Shown piece after piece: positions 1 through 9,688 of a DNA stretch of 64,000 nt. Under the pieces are notes generated by a model, which saw only the letters and a program-made list of their open reading frames with translations, was not told where the DNA came from and searched no databases. Positions within the stretch are counted from its first letter, which is position 1. Each line of letters starts with the position of its first letter. The position numbers and the translations under genes were made by a program. The DNA comes from Alteromonas ponticola (GTDB lineage Bacteria; Pseudomonadota; Gammaproteobacteria; Enterobacterales; Alteromonadaceae): NCBI RefSeq assembly GCF_012911815.1, contig NZ_JAATNW010000006.1, positions 248,001 through 312,000 of the forward strand, read 5' to 3'.

Positions 1-1175
1 CCGGCTCGTGTGCCTGGCATGGCGTTAATACCACTGTGACGCGCGCCCAGGCACTCTTGAGCGAAATTCCCATCCAGTCCATTGAACATATTGCCAGCAG
101 GTTGGGTGTCACGTCGCGTTATTTAAATAAACTGTTTTCAGAATATCTGGGCGTAACACCCAAACGCTTTCAGCTGTTTAATCAGTTAATGTTGGCTAAG
201 CGCCTGTTGCAGAATAGTAGTTTATCGGTTGAGATTATTGCTGACGCCGCGGGATTTGCCTCTGCCAGACGATTGCAAAGCCTGCTGCAACAGCACTGGA
301 AGCTGACTCCAACTGCCATCAGGAAAATGGTCAGGGATGTCAGCTTGCCCGGGCTTTCGCCTTCCGTTCAAATCAGGCTGGCTTATCGTCCACCTTACAA
401 CTGGCACTGGGTACGTGACTTTCTTGCTCAACGGGCTATCGCAGGTGTGGAGACGGTCACTGAAAACAGCTATTCAAGAGTGTTTGAAATTAATGGTGTC
501 AGCGGTCATGCTACTGCCGTGCATAATGCGCAGCACTATGCTTTTGACGTTGAAATCAGACTGGATGAGCTGCGCTACCTTTATCAGGTTATTCGCATCA
601 TCAGTCGCGTACTGGACGTTGATGCTGACCCTAACCCGATCTCAGCGGCCCTGAAAAAAAGCGGGCTGCATTCGCATCAACTCTGTAAAGGCTTGCGTAT
701 TCCCGGGGCTTTTAGTGCCTTTGAAGCAGGATGCAGGGCGATACTGGGGCAACAGGTAAGCTTGAGCGCCGCAACCACGCAATTAAATAAGCTAGTTTCA
801 CACCTTTCAAAGACTGTGCAGTACGGCGCGGTATTCCCCGATCCGGTGAGCGTTGCCAGCAGTGACTTATCCTTTTTGCGCATGCCCGAGCAGCGTAAAA
901 GGGCACTGAACGCGTTCGCACAGCTTTGCTGTGACAGTAAGGTAGCAACACCAACCAACGATGCCATTTTAAATATCAAAGGGATTGGCAACTGGACACT
1001 CAATTATTTTTTAGTTCGTGGCTGTGGTGAACCCGATATCTTTCTTGAGAATGATTTGGTAGCGCGTAATATGGCGACAAAGTTACAAATAAAGGCAGAC
1101 ATGGCCTCACCCTGGCGAAGCTATCTCACCCTTAATCTTTGGTACCTCGCCGCACAGGAGAAACAGCATGCGTAA
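1..1175 (+). CDS. alkA: DNA-3-methyladenine glycosylase II fused to Ada-type AraC HTH (5' end outside window)
   Basis: The reading frame is open from the first base, so the gene begins upstream and only its C-terminal part is visible. A GTG at 36 is internal: the residues before it match the linker that follows the Ada zinc/methyl-acceptor domain. Next comes an AraC-type HTH (roughly the first 95 visible residues), then an AlkA N-terminal domain (RPPYNWHW) and a helix-hairpin-helix GPD domain with GIGNWTLNYF. In FLENDLVARN the Asp aligns with the catalytic Asp of E. coli AlkA. AlkA excises alkylated purines; fusion to an Ada-like regulatory half is known in other bacteria. It overlaps ogt by 8 bases, so the two form one repair operon, probably induced by alkylation. 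The missing N-terminus is inferred to carry the methyl-accepting Cys. Confidence 0.9.
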   Translation, partial: GSCAWHGVNTTVTRAQALLSEIPIQSIEHIASRLGVTSRYLNKLFSEYLGVTPKRFQLFNQLMLAKRLLQNSSLSVEIIADAAGFASARRLQSLLQQHWKLTPTAIRKMVRDVSLPGLSPSVQIRLAYRPPYNWHWVRDFLAQRAIAGVETVTENSYSRVFEINGVSGHATAVHNAQHYAFDVEIRLDELRYLYQVIRIISRVLDVDADPNPISAALKKSGLHSHQLCKGLRIPGAFSAFEAGCRAILGQQVSLSAATTQLNKLVSHLSKTVQYGAVFPDPVSVASSDLSFLRMPEQRKRALNAFAQLCCDSKVATPTNDAILNIKGIGNWTLNYFLVRGCGEPDIFLENDLVARNMATKLQIKADMASPWRSYLTLNLWYLAAQEKQHA

Positions 1176-1638
1176 CGGCTACAATCAATTTTTTGCCAGC
1201 CCACTGGGTACCGTGGAGATACGTGCCAGCGCTGAAGGAATTAACGGGGTAAGGTTTTGCGATGCGCCGCGTGAAGCGTCTCCCAATCAACATACCTGCG
1301 AAGGAGCTAAGCAATTACAGGCTTATTTTGCCAAAGAGCTGACCGAGTTCTCTTTGCCTCTTTGTCCGCATGGCACGCCATTTCAGCAACAAGTCTGGCA
1401 AGCCCTTGGGGCGGTTGGTTACGGTGACACCGCCAGCTACGCTGACATCGCCCGTAGCATAAATAACGCAAAAGCCGTGCGTGCGGTAGGTATGGCCAAC
1501 GGGCGCAACCCCATTGCTATTATTATCCCCTGCCATCGAATTATAGGCAGCAATGGCACTTTAACCGGGTATGCAGGCGGCCTTGAGCGAAAAGCGTTTC
1601 TGCTAGCGTTAGAACAACAGGAGCGCGTATGCCAGTAA
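1168..1638 (+). CDS. ogt: Methylated-DNA--protein-cysteine S-methyltransferase
   Basis: This 156-residue suicide enzyme removes the methyl group from O6-methylguanine in DNA and transfers it to its own cysteine. The active-site motif PCHRII is present, with the acceptor Cys at about residue 122, followed by the conserved GSNG and GYAGG segments. Length matches single-domain Ogt/MGMT proteins. The ATG at 1168 has an AGGAG eight bases upstream and lies inside the end of alkA. The 3' end overlaps the transporter gene by 10 bases. This places two alkylation-repair activities in one translationally coupled operon. Confidence 0.93.
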   Translation: MRNGYNQFFASPLGTVEIRASAEGINGVRFCDAPREASPNQHTCEGAKQLQAYFAKELTEFSLPLCPHGTPFQQQVWQALGAVGYGDTASYADIARSINNAKAVRAVGMANGRNPIAIIIPCHRIIGSNGTLTGYAGGLERKAFLLALEQQERVCQ

Positions 1639-2528
1639 AAGACGTTGTCGCACTATTATTGCTTGGTGCAATCTGGGGAGGCTCGTTTATCTTTATGCGC
1701 GTGGCTGTGCCCGAATTTGGCATTTTCGCGTTGGTCGAAGTGCGTACTCTGTTAGCCACGCTGGTGTTGCTGGTTGTACTGGTATTTAAAGGCGGTATGC
1801 AGGATATGCTGGTGCATTGGAAAGCAATTGCATTAATTGGCGCGATCAACACCGCCATTCCATTTGCATTATTCAATTACAGTAGTCTACATCTGGAAGC
1901 CGGCGTTAATGCCATCTTAAACGCAACAGCGCCCATGTTCGGTGCGCTCATTGCCTTTGTGTGGTTAAGCGACAAGTTAACCAAGCCAGCCGTACTGGGT
2001 TTGATCATCGGTTTTTTAGGCGTGGCAGTGATCAGCGCACAAAAGATTGGTGAGCAGGGTATCAGTATTTTGCCTATTATCACCGCGCTACTTGCTACCA
2101 CCTGCTATGGACTGGCTGCAAGTATGATGAAAAAGTATTTACAGGGCGTCAGACCTTTGGCTGTGGCCACCGGTAGTCAGGCATCCGCGTCGTTATTGTT
2201 GTTGCCTCTAGCGCTATACACCATGCCAGAAGCGATGCCGTCAGCAGTAGCCTGGAACAACGCGATTGCGCTGGCGGTCCTGGGCACGGGGATCGCTTAC
2301 ATTCTGTATTTTAGTTTAATCGCCAACGTCGGCCCGGCTAAAGCGATCACAGTTGCCTACCTGGTGCCCCTGTTTGGCATCGTGTGGGGGTTAATATTTT
2401 TAAGTGAAGCGCTGTCGGTGCAGACGCTGATTGGTGGTGGGCTGATTTTAACCGGGGTGGCGTTGACTACCGGCGTAACGAAAACATTCTCCAGGAAAAA
2501 AGCGGACGTTAATTGTCGTGTCAACTAA
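1629..2528 (+). CDS. EamA/DMT-family transporter
   Basis: A 299-residue, very hydrophobic protein with about ten membrane helices in two halves, as in EamA (drug/metabolite transporter) proteins. The start LLLLGAIWGGSFIFMRVA is the typical first helix of the RhaT/YdcZ-like group. Substrate cannot be told from sequence; relatives export amino acids or other metabolites. The ATG overlaps the ogt stop by 10 bases and has an AGGAG five bases upstream. Its presence in a DNA-repair operon is unexplained and may simply be read-through cotranscription. Confidence 0.85.
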   Translation: MPVKDVVALLLLGAIWGGSFIFMRVAVPEFGIFALVEVRTLLATLVLLVVLVFKGGMQDMLVHWKAIALIGAINTAIPFALFNYSSLHLEAGVNAILNATAPMFGALIAFVWLSDKLTKPAVLGLIIGFLGVAVISAQKIGEQGISILPIITALLATTCYGLAASMMKKYLQGVRPLAVATGSQASASLLLLPLALYTMPEAMPSAVAWNNAIALAVLGTGIAYILYFSLIANVGPAKAITVAYLVPLFGIVWGLIFLSEALSVQTLIGGGLILTGVALTTGVTKTFSRKKADVNCRVN

Positions 2529-2549
2529 CGTTGCCTACATTTCAAACGC

Positions 2550-3971
2550 TTACTCGATTAGCTGCATGCGCACTAGGTTGCAGCCATCACGTTTAGCCTG
2601 GTAAAGCGCGTCTTCAGCGTTAATAGTGATCTCACTCATCGGGCGTGGAATGGCAGTAAAGGAGACACCGAAAGAAGCGGTGATTTTTGCATCAGGCTGG
2701 CTGTCAGGGCCTGATAAAGTCGCAATGCCGTAGCGCAGCTGCTGCGCAAACTCAAAGGCATCATGGGGGCCAAAGAGCGGGCGCAATATGATAAACTCTT
2801 CGCTGCTCCACCGCCCCAGAACATCGCTTTGATTAAGCTGACCAGAAAGATAACCGGCGACTTTATCCAGCACACCGTCGGCGACATTTCTACCATAGGT
2901 ATCGCTAAGTTGAGAGAAATTATCCAAATCGACCAGAATAATACTCACAGCATTGTGTTGGCTCATCAGCTTTTGATAATAAGACTCCATTTCTTCCCTG
3001 GGCGGCAAACTGTGTGTCGTTCGAATAATGAGCTCAGCATTGATGTCCCGTCTAAAATAGTACAGCAGGTGATAAACCATCAAGAATAACGAAAAAATGA
3101 CCACCAGCAGGGTCACCACACTAATAATAAACCCCTGAGAGATCTCAGATTGACGCTCTTGCAATGGACTCAACAGGTATACCGTCCAATTAAATTGGTT
3201 AAGCCTAACCTCCGCAATCAGGTAATCCTCATGTTCGATGGTAACTAACTTATTATTCAGATCGCGTTGCTGCTGCACCGCCTTTGGCAGGCTGGCATAC
3301 CAGGTTAATTCCGACAAATTGGTAAAATTAGAACTGTCGGCCATCAGAGCGGGATCTGACGACAACATAATGTCGCCTTTCTCATCGACAAAAAGAAAGT
3401 CATAACCGAATTGTTGTTTGTAGGTTTCAAAAATGCTCACAAAACTAGCTAAACTTTTGCCAATTCCAAAAAAACCCAGAAATTCGCCGTAGTCATTGAA
3501 GATTTTTATATCGATAAAGAAATGAGGGTTTTCCCACTTGCCGATATCTGCCACCTTATCTTGCGGCAGATCCTTATATTTGAAATACCAGCTGATGTCA
3601 CCTTCTGTTAATGAACGTTTACTGCCATCCGCATCATATTGGATCCGCGCTTTTTCGCTGGCCAGGAAAAAAAATAAATCAAACTCGCTTTGCAGTCTTT
3701 GAAGTACTCGGAATACCGCTTCTTCATCAACTTCTTCGGCATTTAACAGCGCTTCAACTTCTTGCGATTTGCCAAGAACTTCAGACACGTGCAGTGGCTT
3801 AAGAAGTTGTTCCACAATTAATGAAATAGCAGGAGAAAGTGATTGCTGCTGGGCCCGGCTTTGCTCTGCAACAATAGTTGAAATGCTGACGTGTACAAGC
3901 GTAACAATTGAAATAATAACGATGGCAAACAGCAACAAAAAGCTTCTGTGCAACATCCTGAAGGCTTTCAC
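2550..3971 (-). CDS. Membrane GGDEF-domain protein with degenerate active site
   Basis: 473 residues: an N-terminal membrane helix (about 8-30), a periplasmic Cache-like sensor (about 35-270, with segments such as WYFKYKD and GFFGIGKS), a second helix (about 278-303) and a C-terminal GGDEF domain (about 330-470). The active-site loop reads SSEEF instead of GG[DE]EF, and the position of the RxxD inhibitory site holds NQSD, lacking the Arg. Diguanylate cyclase activity is therefore doubtful; it may be a receptor or a dead cyclase. The listed start is GTG at 3971; an ATG at 3956 would remove five residues. It is convergent with the transporter gene and divergent from glmU. Confidence 0.85.
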   Translation of the reverse strand: MKAFRMLHRSFLLLFAIVIISIVTLVHVSISTIVAEQSRAQQQSLSPAISLIVEQLLKPLHVSEVLGKSQEVEALLNAEEVDEEAVFRVLQRLQSEFDLFFFLASEKARIQYDADGSKRSLTEGDISWYFKYKDLPQDKVADIGKWENPHFFIDIKIFNDYGEFLGFFGIGKSLASFVSIFETYKQQFGYDFLFVDEKGDIMLSSDPALMADSSNFTNLSELTWYASLPKAVQQQRDLNNKLVTIEHEDYLIAEVRLNQFNWTVYLLSPLQERQSEISQGFIISVVTLLVVIFSLFLMVYHLLYYFRRDINAELIIRTTHSLPPREEMESYYQKLMSQHNAVSIILVDLDNFSQLSDTYGRNVADGVLDKVAGYLSGQLNQSDVLGRWSSEEFIILRPLFGPHDAFEFAQQLRYGIATLSGPDSQPDAKITASFGVSFTAIPRPMSEITINAEDALYQAKRDGCNLVRMQLIE

Positions 3972-4208
3972 TGGCTACGTCCACTCCATGTGTAAGGTAA
4001 AACAACTGCGTTCGTTGAACATTGCTTTACTTATTCCCTTTTGCATTTTAACTAAGTATACCTGTACGAAATTTAATCTTCCAGAAACCATTTTTGATCT
4101 TTTCTCGCTGTGCGAACAAATAATGCATTCATTCGCTGACTTAATCAGCTGCCTTCGTTAAACTGACTTTAATTTGTCTTTAAAAGTAATCTATACACAG
4201 GAAAAACT

Positions 4209-5576
4209 ATGGCGTTTTCAGTAGTCATTTTGGCTGCAGGCAAGGGCACTCGCATGAAGTCATCCCTGCCTAAGGTTTTGCACAAAGTGGGTGGTATCCC
4301 AATGGTTCAACGTATTATCAATACTGTTGAAGCGATGTCCGCACAACAGGTTCATCTGGTGTACGGTCATGGTGGCGACCAGCTTAAAGAAGCCATTACC
4401 GGACAACACCTTAATTGGTGTTTGCAAGGGGAGCAACTAGGTACCGGTCATGCGGTTCAGCAGGCAGCAGAGCACCTTCAGGACGACGAAGACGTGATGA
4501 TTCTGGTGGGTGACGCACCGTTAATTCAGCAACAGACGCTGGAACGCCTGGTGGCGGTGAAACGCGAATGTGACTTGGCGTTGTTAACCGTTGAGCTGGA
4601 TGATCCAACCGGCATGGGCCGCATAATTCGTAATGGCGAGCAGATTACTGCCATTGTTGAGCACAAAGATGCCAGTGAAGCACAGCAGCGTATTCGTGAG
4701 ATAAACACCGGAATGATGATTATGGGCGGCGCAGATTTGAAGCGTTGGCTCAACGCGTTGGGTAACGACAATGCCCAAGGTGAGTATTATCTAACCGATG
4801 TGATCGCCATGGCAGCACAGGAAGGTAAAGTCATTAAAGCTGCACAGCCTGACACGGCGGTTGAGGTTGAAGGTGTGAATAACCGCATGCATCTTGCCGG
4901 AATAGAGCGTGCGTTACAGCAACGTGAGGCGGTAACGCTGATGACGAACGGTGCGACGCTGGCCGATCCGGCACGAATTGATGTTCGCGGCCAAGTCACC
5001 ACGGGGCAGGATGTCTTCATCGATGTTAACGTGGTTCTGCAAGGCTCGGTTAAAATTGGCCATAACGTGAGTATTGGTGCAAATTGTATATTGATAGATT
5101 GCGAAATTGGCGATAATACTGTCATTGAACCACAATCAGTTATTGAGGGTGCGCAGGTGGGCGAGGGTTGCACCGTAGGTCCCTTTGCACGCTTGCGACC
5201 CGGCGCGGTGATGAAAGCTAGTGCAAAAGTAGGTAATTTTGTTGAGATGAAAAAATCGGTCTTGGGAGAAGGTGCCAAAGCTAATCATCTTACTTACCTG
5301 GGGGATGCAGAAGTAGGCGCCAATGCGAACATCGGTGCAGGCACCATTACCTGCAATTACGATGGTGTAAACAAATCAAAAACCATCATCGGCGCGAATG
5401 CTTTTATTGGCTCTAACTCTTCACTGGTTGCACCGGTTAAGATTGGCGACGGTGCTACAGTCGGTGCGGGTTCGGTAATCACATCGGAGGTGCGTGACGA
5501 TGCGTTAGCCGTTGCGCGTGGCAAACAACGAAACATCGAGGGTTGGAACCGACCCGAAAAAAAAGCTGAAAGCTAA
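4209..5576 (+). CDS. glmU: Bifunctional UDP-N-acetylglucosamine pyrophosphorylase / glucosamine-1-phosphate N-acetyltransferase
   Basis: Catalyses the last two steps to UDP-GlcNAc, precursor of peptidoglycan and lipid A. The N-terminal pyrophosphorylase domain shows LAAGKGTRMKS at about residues 8-18 and the GTGHAVQQA nucleotide-binding segment. The C-terminal half (about 250-440) is a left-handed beta-helix made of hexapeptide repeats, with NFVEMKKS and ITCNYDG typical of the acetyltransferase site. At 455 residues it is full length (E. coli GlmU 456). The ATG has CAGGA seven bases upstream. It heads a run with the oxidoreductase, DeoR regulator and glmS genes. Confidence 0.97.
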   Translation: MAFSVVILAAGKGTRMKSSLPKVLHKVGGIPMVQRIINTVEAMSAQQVHLVYGHGGDQLKEAITGQHLNWCLQGEQLGTGHAVQQAAEHLQDDEDVMILVGDAPLIQQQTLERLVAVKRECDLALLTVELDDPTGMGRIIRNGEQITAIVEHKDASEAQQRIREINTGMMIMGGADLKRWLNALGNDNAQGEYYLTDVIAMAAQEGKVIKAAQPDTAVEVEGVNNRMHLAGIERALQQREAVTLMTNGATLADPARIDVRGQVTTGQDVFIDVNVVLQGSVKIGHNVSIGANCILIDCEIGDNTVIEPQSVIEGAQVGEGCTVGPFARLRPGAVMKASAKVGNFVEMKKSVLGEGAKANHLTYLGDAEVGANANIGAGTITCNYDGVNKSKTIIGANAFIGSNSSLVAPVKIGDGATVGAGSVITSEVRDDALAVARGKQRNIEGWNRPEKKAES

Positions 5577-5594
5577 AACCTAAAAGGAAGCAGC

Positions 5595-6623
5595 ATGGCG
5601 ATAAAAACATTAATTGTAGGTTTCGGCTATGCTGCACAAACCTTCCACCTTCCTTTTCTACGCTGTTTAAATGCGTTCAACGTGGACGCAGTGGTGTCTT
5701 CTGATGCCGCTAAAGTTAACGCTATTCTGCCAGAGTGCCGGGTGTATGGGGCGCTGGATGATGCCATTCATGCCCAGCATTTCGACCTGATCATTGTTAC
5801 TACACCCAATCTGATGCATGGCCATCAAGCCAGAAAAGCCTTGGAAGCTAACAGTCACGTGCTGGTCGAAAAGCCATTTGTGCTGTCGGTGACAGAGGCC
5901 AACGAACTGGTAGCATTAGCTGAGTCCCGGCAACTCAAATTATGTGCGTTTCATAACCGCCGATTTGATGGCGATTTTATTACTGTTTGTCGCCTGTTAG
6001 CGTCTAATAAATTAGGTGACGTTAAACACATCGTTTCTCGATTTGATCGATTCCGACCACAGCCGAAAAACCGTTGGCGAGAAAATGCTGACGCCGGTAG
6101 CGGCATTTTCTGGGATCTCGGTCCTCATTTAATTGATCAGGCGGTAGCGTTGCTTGGCAAGCCTCAGAAGATAAGTGGGTATTTACACACGCAGCGAGAA
6201 AATGGTCAGTCAACGGACAACTTTGAACTGACGTTGCACTATCCGGATCTTAATTACCACGTGGGCAGTTCATGCTTTCAGGCCAACGAAACGTTGCGCT
6301 TTGAAGTACGCGGAACACAAGGTAGCTACCGCCAGTTTGGTCTTGACTCACAGGAAGACCAACTGAAAAACGGTATTTCCCCGTCTGCTGGTACCTTCGG
6401 GTTGGGAGCTAGGGAGGGTGAGTTATGTTCACAAAATGGTTGTGAGACAGTCACTCTCGAATCGGGACGTTACATTCAGTTTTACAAGCAACTGGCCTAC
6501 GCCATAGACGGAGGCCAGCCTCCACCCATCAGCACCCATGACATGCTGGCCAGTGTCGAAATTTTAGCTGGTGTGGTGGCAGTGGCAGAAGCGAACGAGG
6601 GTCACGTTTTAATCACATCGTAA
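5595..6623 (+). CDS. Gfo/Idh/MocA-family oxidoreductase
   Basis: A 342-residue NAD(P)-dependent oxidoreductase. The N-terminal Rossmann fold begins with VGFGYAAQTFHLP; the EKP motif (92-94) is the family's catalytic-lysine signature, and GSGIFWDLGPHLIDQA is the conserved alpha/beta segment of the second domain. It resembles YdgJ/YhhX-type sugar dehydrogenases; the substrate is unknown. It starts 18 bases after glmU with an AAGGAAG upstream, so cotranscription is likely. Its position inside the amino-sugar operon hints at a sugar or amino-sugar substrate, which is inference. Confidence 0.9.
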   Translation: MAIKTLIVGFGYAAQTFHLPFLRCLNAFNVDAVVSSDAAKVNAILPECRVYGALDDAIHAQHFDLIIVTTPNLMHGHQARKALEANSHVLVEKPFVLSVTEANELVALAESRQLKLCAFHNRRFDGDFITVCRLLASNKLGDVKHIVSRFDRFRPQPKNRWRENADAGSGIFWDLGPHLIDQAVALLGKPQKISGYLHTQRENGQSTDNFELTLHYPDLNYHVGSSCFQANETLRFEVRGTQGSYRQFGLDSQEDQLKNGISPSAGTFGLGAREGELCSQNGCETVTLESGRYIQFYKQLAYAIDGGQPPPISTHDMLASVEILAGVVAVAEANEGHVLITS

Positions 6624-6711
6624 TATATAACGTTAAATTCGCATAAAAAGCTTGCAATTCGTAATTAAAATATTACGATATCTTTCAAATCGAAACTTTA
6701 TCTTTCGGGTT

Positions 6712-7482
6712 ATGTTAAAAAGGAATACGCAACAGCGACGTCGTGCCATTGTCGAGCAGCTTCATACTGATGGCGAAGTGGCTGTTGACAAACTGGCGCA
6801 GCGATTATCTACCTCTGAAGTCACCATACGTAAAGACTTGTCTGAACTGGAACGTAGCGGTTTGTTGTTGCGTCGGTTTGGTGGTGCGGTGCGGATTCCT
6901 GCGGAAAACGAGACAGGTAATGAAACTACAGTTTCAAAACGTAAGTCTGAAATCGCGATTGCCGCAGCGCACCTGATCAAAGATCATCAACGGATCATTA
7001 TTGATAGCGGAAGTACCACAGCAGCGCTGATGCCATTGCTATCGGCAAAGCGTGGTTTGGTCGTGATGACAAATTCTCTGCATGTGGCCACCACGCTATT
7101 AGAGTTAGAGAATGAGCCTCAGGTATTGATGACCGGCGGCACGTGGGATTCGCTCTCACATTCGTTTCAGGGCCAGATGGCTGAATCTATGTTGCAGGCC
7201 TACAATTTTGATATTGCCTTTCTAGGTGCGGCGGGACTTGATCTTAAACGGGGTACGACAACGTTTAATGAGTTGACATCATTAAGTCGTGTAATGGCAG
7301 AGGTATCGTCTAAAGTGGTAGTGATGGCAGAATCAGAAAAGCTTGCCCGCAAGATCCCAAATGTTGAATTACCCTGGTCATCCATTTCTACCTTGGTGAC
7401 CGATAATGAAATTGATAACGAAGCAATCAAACAAATTAACGCGTACGGCGTGGATGTCATCCGCGCCGCGGTAAGTAATTAG
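6712..7482 (+). CDS. DeoR-family transcriptional regulator
   Basis: The chosen ATG at 6712 gives 256 residues, the usual DeoR size. A TTG at 6652 would add 20 residues unlike the family. The N-terminus is a DeoR winged HTH (QRRRAIVEQL, then STSEVTIRKDLSELERSG). The C-terminal sugar-phosphate sensor domain shows DSGSTT and TNSLHVA. It sits nine bases before glmS; DeoR proteins next to glmS are common in Alteromonadales and Vibrionales. Control of glmS or amino-sugar genes by a phosphosugar ligand is an inference from that position. Confidence 0.92.
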   Translation: MLKRNTQQRRRAIVEQLHTDGEVAVDKLAQRLSTSEVTIRKDLSELERSGLLLRRFGGAVRIPAENETGNETTVSKRKSEIAIAAAHLIKDHQRIIIDSGSTTAALMPLLSAKRGLVVMTNSLHVATTLLELENEPQVLMTGGTWDSLSHSFQGQMAESMLQAYNFDIAFLGAAGLDLKRGTTTFNELTSLSRVMAEVSSKVVVMAESEKLARKIPNVELPWSSISTLVTDNEIDNEAIKQINAYGVDVIRAAVSN

Positions 7483-7491
7483 GAGTCATGT

Positions 7492-9324
7492 ATGTGCGGA
7501 ATAGTGGGCGCAGTCGCCGAACGTAATGTAGTTGAAATTTTACTGGAAGGCTTAAAGCGCCTTGAATACCGTGGATACGATTCCGCCGGGGTGGCGCTGT
7601 TACAGCAGGATGGTTCGCTTAATCGCATTCGTCGCACTGGCAAGGTGCAGGAACTGGCTGATGCCGTTGCCCAGGGGAATGCGCTAGGCACAACGGGCAT
7701 TGCTCACACACGCTGGGCTACCCATGGCGGCGTAACTGAAGCTAACGCCCACCCGCACTTTTCAGACGAACGCGTTGCCGTAGTGCACAACGGAATTATC
7801 GAAAACTATCAGCCGTTGCGCGAATCGCTAAGGAAGAAAGGCTACACCTTCACCAGCGACACTGACACCGAAACTATCGCTCATACCGTAAATGAAGAAC
7901 TCAAAGCAGGTGTTTCGTTACTAAAAGCGGTGCAGAACTCGGTAAAACAATTTCACGGCGCTTATGGCACCGTCATAATGGATAGAGAAGACCCCTCTCG
8001 CGTGGTTGTTGCGCGTTCGGGTAGCCCGCTGGTTATTGGTCTGGGCTTAGGTGAAAACTTTATTGCGTCAGATCAAATGGCGTTGTTGCCAGTAACCCGA
8101 CGTTTCATCTTCCTTGAGGAAGGCGACGTTGCAGAAATAACCCGTCGTGAAGTGACCGTGTTTGATAAAAATGGCGAACCGGTAGAGCGTGAAGTTATCG
8201 AGTCGAATATCGAGCACGATGCAGGCGATAAAGCGGGTTATCGTCATTACATGTTAAAAGAAATTCACGAGCAACCCACCGTGGTGCGTAATGCGCTGAA
8301 AGGTCGCCTAGGCGAAAAAGACATAGAAGCGGATATCTTTGGTGCCGGTGCCGAAGACGTTTTTGCCAAGGTAAAACACGTACAGATTATCGCCTGCGGC
8401 ACTAGCTATCACGCAGGCATGACAGCCCGTTACTGGCTTGAGCAATACGCCAACGTGTCATGCGGCATCGAAATCGCGTCTGAGTTCAGGTACCGTAAAT
8501 CAGTGGTCCACGAAAACAGCCTGCTGGTGACCATTTCTCAATCAGGCGAAACCGCTGATACACTGGCCGCATTGAGATTAGCGAAAGAATTAGGTTACAT
8601 GTCCAGCCTGACAATCTGTAACGTGCCGGGTTCATCACTGGTACGTGAATCGGACCTGGCCTTTATGACCAAAGCCGGTGCAGAAATTGGTGTGGCGTCT
8701 ACTAAAGCATTCACCACCCAGCTAACTGCATTCTTGATGCTGACCATTGCCTTGGGTAAACACAATGGATTAAGTGCCGAGCACAAAGACAACATCATAG
8801 CCGCGTTACACAGCTTACCGTCGAAACTTGAGGAAACCCTTGCCATTACCCAGGGTATCGAAGATTTGGCTGAAGAGTTTGCAGATAAAAACCACAGCCT
8901 GTTCCTGGGCCGCGGTGATCAATACCCGATAGCGATGGAAGGTGCGCTTAAGCTAAAAGAAATTTCTTACATCCACGCTGAAGCTTACGCCTCGGGTGAA
9001 TTAAAGCACGGTCCGCTGGCCTTGATTGACGAAGAAATGCCGGTCATCGTAGTTGCACCCAACAACGAGTTATTGGAAAAGCTAAAATCAAACGTTGAAG
9101 AAGTACGCGCCCGCGGCGGGATCATGTATGTGTTTGCCGATAAAAATGCAAATTTCTTATCTGACGAAACTATGCGTGTAATCAACGTCCCTCACTGTGA
9201 AGCGCCCATCGCGCCGATCATCTACACCATCCCGCTACAACTGCTGTCTTATTACGTAGCGTTAATCAAGGGAACCGACGTAGATCAACCGCGTAACCTG
9301 GCTAAGTCAGTTACGGTTGAGTAG
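7492..9324 (+). CDS. glmS: Glutamine--fructose-6-phosphate aminotransferase (isomerizing)
   Basis: Makes glucosamine-6-phosphate from fructose-6-phosphate and glutamine, the entry step to UDP-GlcNAc. The N-terminal glutaminase begins MCGIVGAV with nucleophile Cys2. Two SIS domains follow (CGTSYHAG and [14 protein letters not shown] in the first). The protein ends [11 protein letters not shown], the standard GlmS tail. Its 610 residues equal the usual length. The final codons form the conserved Tn7 target sequence, and an accessory island lies directly behind it. A strong terminator follows at 9421. Confidence 0.98.
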   Translation: MCGIVGAVAERNVVEILLEGLKRLEYRGYDSAGVALLQQDGSLNRIRRTGKVQELADAVAQGNALGTTGIAHTRWATHGGVTEANAHPHFSDERVAVVHNGIIENYQPLRESLRKKGYTFTSDTDTETIAHTVNEELKAGVSLLKAVQNSVKQFHGAYGTVIMDREDPSRVVVARSGSPLVIGLGLGENFIASDQMALLPVTRRFIFLEEGDVAEITRREVTVFDKNGEPVEREVIESNIEHDAGDKAGYRHYMLKEIHEQPTVVRNALKGRLGEKDIEADIFGAGAEDVFAKVKHVQIIACGTSYHAGMTARYWLEQYANVSCGIEIASEFRYRKSVVHENSLLVTISQSGETADTLAALRLAKELGYMSSLTICNVPGSSLVRESDLAFMTKAGAEIGVASTKAFTTQLTAFLMLTIALGKHNGLSAEHKDNIIAALHSLPSKLEETLAITQGIEDLAEEFADKNHSLFLGRGDQYPIAMEGALKLKEISYIHAEAYASGELKHGPLALIDEEMPVIVVAPNNELLEKLKSNVEEVRARGGIMYVFADKNANFLSDETMRVINVPHCEAPIAPIIYTIPLQLLSYYVALIKGTDVDQPRNLAKSVTVE

Positions 9325-9350
9325 TTGTTAGCTCACGGCTTATTTGGTTT
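9289..9350 (+). other. attTn7-like site at the 3' end of glmS
   Basis: The last 36 bases of glmS closely follow the E. coli sequence recognised by TnsD, which directs Tn7 into the point about 25 bases past the stop codon. The sequence here shows only the recognition site. I found no Tn7-type end (TGTGGG...) and no tns genes, so insertion of the neighbouring island by a Tn7-like element is a hypothesis. Confidence 0.5.
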
Positions 9351-9420
9351 GTGAGTGAGTAATATAATTTCATACTTTGTTTTAAAGTGTCCTACTAAGT
9401 AAAATAGTATATTGCTAATA

Positions 9421-9456
9421 AAAGAAGCCGGTAACAATAGCCGGCTTCTTTTTACA
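9421..9456 (+). terminator. Rho-independent terminator of glmS
   Basis: A perfect 12-bp stem (9421-9432 with 9442-9453, core AGAAGCCGG/CCGGCTTCT) with a 9-base loop ends in a run of T. It lies about 100 bases after the glmS stop and probably ends the glmUS transcript, separating it from the island. Confidence 0.9.
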
Positions 9457-9489
9457 AATGTCGCGGACTCAACCCCGAAGTTCCCCACA

Positions 9490-9688
9490 CACAAAATTGA
9501 GCCGCGTCTCGTAACCGCATGAACACCATAGTTAGCTGTTTAAATCCTAGGGATTACCTTGGGCTCGCATTCATCGCACACTCAACGGCAGCAATTTGCT
9601 TGGCTGTCACTGTCAGAAAATCTGTTCCTTTACGGGTATAATACCGCAACAACCCATTGAAGATATCGAACAATACTTTTAATACCAT
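9490..9688 (-). mobile_element. IS30-family transposase C-terminal remnant
   Basis: Reading the minus strand from 9688 gives NGLLRYYTRKGTDF, then VTAKQIAAVECAMNASPR, a TAA stop (9554-9556) and SLGF. This is the order of the IS30 transposase C-terminus (NGLLRxYFPKGTDF ... LNxRPRKxLGF). Only about 45 homologous residues remain; there is an in-frame stop and no start, and no terminal inverted repeats were found. It is a decayed fragment at the left edge of the island and points to earlier transposition there. The remainder of 9457-9865 shows no gene; a TATAAT at 9841-9846 could serve as the -10 box of the methyltransferase unit. Confidence 0.65.

Noticed and set aside
7483-7491. glmS ribozyme or riboswitch upstream of glmS
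   Set aside because: Only nine bases separate the regulator gene from glmS; no room for the ribozyme, which is a Gram-positive feature.
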